Below, piece after piece: positions 59,590-64,000 of a stretch of DNA of 64,000 nt (the stretch's first letter is position 1; every line of letters begins with the position of its first letter). The notes beneath the pieces are model-generated. The model saw only the letters and a list, made by a program, of their open reading frames with translations, ran no database searches and was not told the DNA's origin. Both the position numbers and the translations under genes were made by a program. The stretch spans positions 1-64,000 of the forward strand of contig NZ_BMIL01000004.1 in the NCBI RefSeq assembly GCF_014642175.1. The letters run 5' to 3'. Source of the stretch: Pedobacter quisquiliarum. Its GTDB lineage: Bacteria; Bacteroidota; Bacteroidia; Sphingobacteriales; Sphingobacteriaceae.

Positions 59590-60924
59590 ATGAAAAATCA
59601 ATCCGTCCTGGCCTGGTCCATGGTCGTAGCCCTCGGAGGCTTTTTGTTTGGGTTTGATACTGCTGTAATTTCCGGGGCAGAAAAGTCCATCCAACAATAC
59701 TGGAACCTTTCAGTATTTGAGCATGGCTTTACAATATCCATCGCCTTAATTGGAACCGTAATCGGGTCCTTAGTTGGCTCTCGTCCTTCTGATCAATTTG
59801 GCCGCAAGAATACCTTATACTTTGTCGCTATTGCATACCTGCTGTCATCCCTCGGAACGGCGCTTGCAAACGATTGGTCGGTTTTCCTGATCTTCAGATT
59901 TCTGGGTGGCCTTGGCGTCGGCATTTCTTCTGTTACTGCACCAATATACATATCTGAAGTTTCACCAGCAGACCGTCGTGGCAGGCTGGTGGGCTTGTTT
60001 CAATTCAATGTTGTACTTGGAATTCTGATATCCTACCTGTCGAATTATCTAATTAGTCAGGGCGGTGAGTCATCATGGCGCTGGATGCTTGGTGTACAGG
60101 CATTTCCCTCCATTCTATTTTTAGTGTTGATCTACTTTATTCCTGAAAGTCCGAGATGGTTGATCCTTAAGAAAGGAAAGGATGCGGCCGCTTTGGAAAT
60201 ACTTCGCATTATCAATCCCCTTAATTGTGAGGACGAGTTAAAAGCGATCAAGGAATCGAAAGCCCTTGCGACCGATTCAAAAGGCATGCGCGCAGTTTTA
60301 TTTTCAAAGAAATACAAAACGCCTGTCATTCTAGCGATGCTCTTTGCTTTTTTCAATCAGGTCTCCGGAATCAATGCCATTATCTATTACGCGCCGAGAA
60401 TTTTTGAAATGGCCGGCTTGGGTGCACACTCATCTCTATTATCAACAGTTGGCATTGGTGTGATCAACTTCTCATTTACGCTACTCGCGATAAATGTCAT
60501 TGACAAGGTCGGAAGGAAAGTGCTGATGCTTGTTGGGTCCATCGGTTTGATTATTTCTCTTGCACTGGTCAGCTATACTTTCTACCGTGGTGATTTAAGT
60601 GGTTTTGCCATACCGATCTACATGATGATCTTCATTGCCTTCTTCGCCTTCTCTCAAGGCGCGGTGATCTGGGTATTTATATCGGAAATTTTCCCGAATG
60701 AGGTACGTGCGAAAGGCCAGACACTTGGAAGTTCTACCCACTGGGTGATGGCTTCTTTAATCGCCTTTAGCTTTCCATATTTCGCCGAAAACCTCGGCGG
60801 TGGTACCACATTCCTGTTTTTCGCAAGCATGATGGTGCTCCAGTTAATTTTTGTATGGCGACTGATGCCAGAGACAAAGGGACGCTCGCTCGAACAAATC
60901 GGAACAAACATAGTGATGCATTAA
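59590..60924 (+). CDS. MFS sugar porter (sugar:H+ symporter family)
   Basis: A 444-residue inner-membrane protein with 12 predicted helices. Sugar-porter signatures are GGFLFGFDTAVISGAE in helix 1, RFLGGLGVGISS with APIYISEVSPADRRGRLVG, FIPESPRWLILKKGK, NQVSGINAIIYYAPRIFE and the terminal RLMPETKGRSLEQI. It imports a monosaccharide released in the periplasm, probably fructose given the RbsB-sensor kinase and the PfkB kinase next to it. The kinase gene follows 24 nt downstream, so the two form an operon. Confidence 0.94.
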   Translation: MKNQSVLAWSMVVALGGFLFGFDTAVISGAEKSIQQYWNLSVFEHGFTISIALIGTVIGSLVGSRPSDQFGRKNTLYFVAIAYLLSSLGTALANDWSVFLIFRFLGGLGVGISSVTAPIYISEVSPADRRGRLVGLFQFNVVLGILISYLSNYLISQGGESSWRWMLGVQAFPSILFLVLIYFIPESPRWLILKKGKDAAALEILRIINPLNCEDELKAIKESKALATDSKGMRAVLFSKKYKTPVILAMLFAFFNQVSGINAIIYYAPRIFEMAGLGAHSSLLSTVGIGVINFSFTLLAINVIDKVGRKVLMLVGSIGLIISLALVSYTFYRGDLSGFAIPIYMMIFIAFFAFSQGAVIWVFISEIFPNEVRAKGQTLGSSTHWVMASLIAFSFPYFAENLGGGTTFLFFASMMVLQLIFVWRLMPETKGRSLEQIGTNIVMH

Positions 60925-60948
60925 GCTGCACGCAGCAATAAAACATAA

Positions 60949-61875
60949 ATGGTGATGAAAACAAATCAATCGCAAATAGCAGTAGTGTGTTTTGGTGAAA
61001 TTCTTTGGGACAATCTGCCAGGTGGAAGAAGGCCTGGCGGTGCCCCGATGAATGTTGCTTACCATCTGCATAGGCTTGGCCTGGAAAGTAAATTGGTCAG
61101 CAGCATAGGACAGGATGAGGCTGGCCGGGAATTGCTGGATTTTTTGAAAGCAATAGGCCTGGAAACTTCGTACGTTCAGGTGCATCCTGAACAGAAAACA
61201 AGTGAGGTACAGGCGAGTGTGAACCCGGAGAATCATGAAGTAACTTACGAAATACTAGCACCGGTGGCATGGGACTTTATTCGTCTTGAACCGGCATTAG
61301 CATCTGTTGTAGAAGACGCACAGGCATTTGTGTACGGCACCCTAAGTGCGCGGAACACCGCTTCAAAATCTACACTTCGCGCTTTAATTGAACAATCCCC
61401 TTACCGGATTTTTGATGTTAATCTACGTGCTCCTCATTATACAAAGGAAACCATAGAGCAGTTATTGCGCCCGGCACACCTTGCCAAGCTCAATAAAAGT
61501 GAATTGACATTAATTGCAGGCTGGTATAATCCCAATTGCCGTTCGGAAGCGGCATGTGTGGAGGTGCTGCTGAACAAGTTCAACCTTGAAGAAGTGCTCG
61601 TCACAAAGGGTGGCGACGGCGCATCTTATTACAGTCATACCCTACGCTATGATTATCCAGCTTACAATATTGATGTGAATGATACCATTGGCAGCGGCGA
61701 CTCCTTTTTAGCGGCCTTTCTGGCCATGAAGCTCAGGAATGAACCGCTGGAATTGATGATGGACTACTCCGCTGCAATGGGCGCTTTTATTACCGCCCAG
61801 GCAGGTGCTTGTCCGCCTTATTCCAAGTCGGATTTTGAGCGCTTCATCTGGAAGAAAAAGCTCGGCATCAGCTAG
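60949..61875 (+). CDS. PfkB-family carbohydrate kinase, probably fructokinase
   Basis: A 308-residue cytoplasmic kinase (start ATG at 60949 or 60955). The N-terminal substrate region GGRRPGGAPMNVAYHLHRLG and the C-terminal anion-hole/catalytic motif DTIGSGDSFLAAF are both present; Ser replaces the usual Ala in GAGD. VTKGGDGASYY lies before it. These enzymes phosphorylate fructose or related sugars with ATP. The position between a sugar porter and a SusC gene, in a locus with a BT1754-like sensor, supports fructokinase. SusC follows after 47 nt. Confidence 0.92.
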   Translation: MVMKTNQSQIAVVCFGEILWDNLPGGRRPGGAPMNVAYHLHRLGLESKLVSSIGQDEAGRELLDFLKAIGLETSYVQVHPEQKTSEVQASVNPENHEVTYEILAPVAWDFIRLEPALASVVEDAQAFVYGTLSARNTASKSTLRALIEQSPYRIFDVNLRAPHYTKETIEQLLRPAHLAKLNKSELTLIAGWYNPNCRSEAACVEVLLNKFNLEEVLVTKGGDGASYYSHTLRYDYPAYNIDVNDTIGSGDSFLAAFLAMKLRNEPLELMMDYSAAMGAFITAQAGACPPYSKSDFERFIWKKKLGIS

Positions 61876-61922
61876 GCTTGTAAACTGAAAAAAACCAAAT
61901 AATAAACCTTAATTAAAAATGT

Positions 61923-64000
61923 ATGAAAAGAATCCTCCTTTTCTTCACCCTGCTGCTTAGTGCAGTAGGATGGAGCTACGGGCAAGTCCGGCCGCTGAGT
62001 GGTACGGTAACCGACAAGGCTGCAGTAGCACTTGAAGGTGTAACTGTAAACGTTGTTGGTACAAAGACCACAACAATGACCGACCAGAATGGTCAATTCC
62101 GAATTGAAGCTGCAAGTGGCCAAACCCTTAAATTTTTCTACGTAGGCGCAGAGCCCGTGACTTTCCCTGTCGACGCCAACACCACTCGTGTGAGCGTACA
62201 GATGGATATCTCATCCAACAAACTGGATGAAGTGGTGGTCACCGGCTATCAAACGGAACGCAAAAAAGACATCACTGGAGCGGTGAACGTAGTGGATATT
62301 GCGGACATTAAAGATATTCCGGCCGGGAATCCTGTTAAAGCCTTACAGGGACGGGTACCTGGGGTGCTTATTACTACCGATGGATCGCCGACAGGTGGTG
62401 CGACAGTTCGGATTCGTGGTATTGGTACACTGGGCAACAATGACCCTTTGTATGTTATTGATGGCGTACCTACAAAGAATGGCTTAGAACAACTCAATCA
62501 AAACGATATTGAGTCTATCCAGGTGTTAAAAGACGCTTCATCTGCGACCATCTATGGTTCCAGGGCGGCCAATGGGGTGGTCATTATCACTACAAAAAAG
62601 GCAAAAGCCGGATTCTCAAAGGTAGATCTGAATGTTAGTACCTCCATCCAGAATTATGCAACAAAGTTAAATACGCTGAATGCAGACGAGCGTGGGCGTG
62701 CATATTGGACGGCTGCAGTGAATGACGGTGCGAACCCGAACAACAATCAAATTTACCAATACGACTGGAACAATGACTTCAGTAATCCAGTGCTAAACAA
62801 GGTGGTGCTACCACCTTTCATCGATGCCGCTAATACCATGCGACCTGCAGATACTTACTGGTATGATGAAATTTCGCAGCAATCCATTATTCAATCGTAT
62901 GATCTTTCGTTGTCCAACGGCGGGGAGAAGGGCAATTCTTTGTTCTCATTAGGTTACTATGATAATAAAGGAATTGTTAAAGGCTCCCGGAGTCAGAAAT
63001 ATACTGCCCGGTTTAACTCTGACTATAAACTGCTGAACAACAAGCTAACGATAGGGGAGAACTTCTCTGTGAGTTATATTAAGAATGCATTGATTCCGGC
63101 AAGCGATATTTTGTTTGCGTCGCTTGTGCAGCAACCCATTGTACCGGTACGTACGGTAGATGGCGGCTGGGGCGGTCCAGCTGCGGGTATGACCGATAGA
63201 CAAAATCCAGTGCGGTTAATTGAAGACAACATGGATAACAAATTCTACTTCTACCGACTTTTTGGTAATGCTTATGCAAACTATGAAGTTTTGCCAAACC
63301 TGACCTTCCGTACCAGCATTGGTGTTGATTACAATGGAACTTATCAAAGGACCCTTAAAAAGTCTTATACCTCAGGATTTCTTGCTGACCCTGCCAACCA
63401 GGTATTTAACAGTCAGGGTTACCAGGGGAACATCATCTGGCAGAACACTTTAAACTATAAAGTTGAGAAAGGCAAGCACAGTGTGGAGTTTCTTGCCGGT
63501 CATGAATACATCAGAAACATCAATCAGGAGTTTTCTGCAAGCAGACAAGGTCTTGCATTGGAGAGCATCAATTATGCTTATCTGAATGCAGGGTCAACAA
63601 ACACGCTGAACGGCGGCTCGGGTGCTGCTTATGCATTGCTTTCTTACTTTGGTAAGGTAAATTATGTATTGGCTGATAAATATATTGCATCTGTAACCCT
63701 GAGAAGAGATGGCTCATCCAGATTTGGCGCGGAAAACCGCTATGGAACTTTCCCTGCTTTTTCTTTGGGCTGGAGACTTAGTGAAGAGGCATTTATTAAG
63801 CGTCTGGAGTTTATTTCTGATTTAAAGTTAAGATATGGATGGGGTAGATCTGGTAATCAGGATATTCCGAACAATGCCAGTCTATCGCTTTATTCTTCAA
63901 TCTACGGCGTTGATCCAACTTGGGATTTTGATCGCGGCACAGCATACGATATTAATGGTGGTGGAACAGGGCAGTTACCTTCTGGTTTCACAATGATTCA
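61923..64000 (+). CDS. SusC/RagA-family TonB-linked outer-membrane protein, partial (runs off window)
   Basis: The first about 692 codons of a SusC-type importer, still open at the window end. A signal peptide (ILLFFTLLLSAVGWSYGQ) is followed by a CarboxypepD_reg-like domain (LSGTVTDKAAVALEGVTVNV), the plug with PLYVIDGVPTKNG, IESIQVLKDASSATIYGSRA and GVVIITTKKAK, then barrel strands. It is the third gene in the run porter-kinase-SusC. A SusD partner and glycoside hydrolases, GH32 if the fructan reading is right, would be expected just beyond the window. Confidence 0.95.
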   Translation, partial: MKRILLFFTLLLSAVGWSYGQVRPLSGTVTDKAAVALEGVTVNVVGTKTTTMTDQNGQFRIEAASGQTLKFFYVGAEPVTFPVDANTTRVSVQMDISSNKLDEVVVTGYQTERKKDITGAVNVVDIADIKDIPAGNPVKALQGRVPGVLITTDGSPTGGATVRIRGIGTLGNNDPLYVIDGVPTKNGLEQLNQNDIESIQVLKDASSATIYGSRAANGVVIITTKKAKAGFSKVDLNVSTSIQNYATKLNTLNADERGRAYWTAAVNDGANPNNNQIYQYDWNNDFSNPVLNKVVLPPFIDAANTMRPADTYWYDEISQQSIIQSYDLSLSNGGEKGNSLFSLGYYDNKGIVKGSRSQKYTARFNSDYKLLNNKLTIGENFSVSYIKNALIPASDILFASLVQQPIVPVRTVDGGWGGPAAGMTDRQNPVRLIEDNMDNKFYFYRLFGNAYANYEVLPNLTFRTSIGVDYNGTYQRTLKKSYTSGFLADPANQVFNSQGYQGNIIWQNTLNYKVEKGKHSVEFLAGHEYIRNINQEFSASRQGLALESINYAYLNAGSTNTLNGGSGAAYALLSYFGKVNYVLADKYIASVTLRRDGSSRFGAENRYGTFPAFSLGWRLSEEAFIKRLEFISDLKLRYGWGRSGNQDIPNNASLSLYSSIYGVDPTWDFDRGTAYDINGGGTGQLPSGFTMI

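Overview
The window looks like chromosomal DNA of a Bacteroidota bacterium, most likely a Sphingobacteriaceae member (Pedobacter-like). The evidence is two SusC/SusD-type loci, a hybrid two-component system with an AraC output, ROK and ECF regulators, the bacillithiol enzyme BshA, a BlaI/M56 pair, many exported lipoproteins, and promoters of the Bacteroidota type (TTG, 19-20 nt, TAnnTTTG). I see no rRNA, tRNA, CRISPR array or intact insertion sequence.

Layout. 0-1.1 kb: an ORF6N DNA-binding gene next to a frameshifted Rhs C-terminal remnant. 1.1-4.5 kb: exported serine hydrolase and amidohydrolase lipoproteins. 4.6-10.6 kb: a tight operon of mutL, two rhomboid proteases, an EEP-family membrane protein and cysS. 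10.7-14.4 kb: an NTF2-like secreted protein, a glycerophosphodiesterase-like protein with altered active-site residues, and a SurA-type chaperone. 14.6-24.3 kb: rdgB with an uncharacterised partner, a very long OstA/LptA-like protein, tilS, bshA, a YbhE-type lactonase and a large-subunit pseudouridine synthase. 24.5-31.6 kb: a lytic transglycosylase, uvrA-nnrD, and lipA with an ECF sigma/anti-sigma pair.

31.9-43.3 kb is the accessory part: a BlaI/M56 pair whose M56 gene has a frameshifted tail, a LMW-PTP-like protein, a BstA-type DinB protein, a run of small exported proteins, an erythromycin-esterase homologue, a BSP-family metallopeptidase and a MutS-family gene split by a frameshift. 43.5-52.6 kb: a Tat-exported phospholipase C convergent with a ROK-SusC-SusD locus. 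52.8-56.5 kb: an SMR exporter, a UDG-like protein, an Rnk-like factor and a Tat-exported Gfo/Idh/MocA oxidoreductase preceded by a possible Cys-rich micropeptide. 56.5-64 kb: a sugar-uptake locus made of a hybrid kinase with an RbsB-like sensor, an MFS sugar porter, a PfkB sugar kinase and a SusC gene that runs off the window. Its gene content resembles the Bacteroides fructan locus.

Beyond the genes, the striking feature is the number of short degenerate tandem repeats between genes, each with its own unit: 17-19 nt at 12.9 kb, 11 nt at 31.7 kb, 63 nt at 36.1 kb, 30-34 nt at 38.9 kb, about 70 nt at 46.0 kb and a GTGTGCG cluster at 53.3 kb. The 63-nt array supplies the -33 element of a promoter that otherwise matches the Bacteroidota consensus perfectly. 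This is the best candidate here for a variable regulatory switch.
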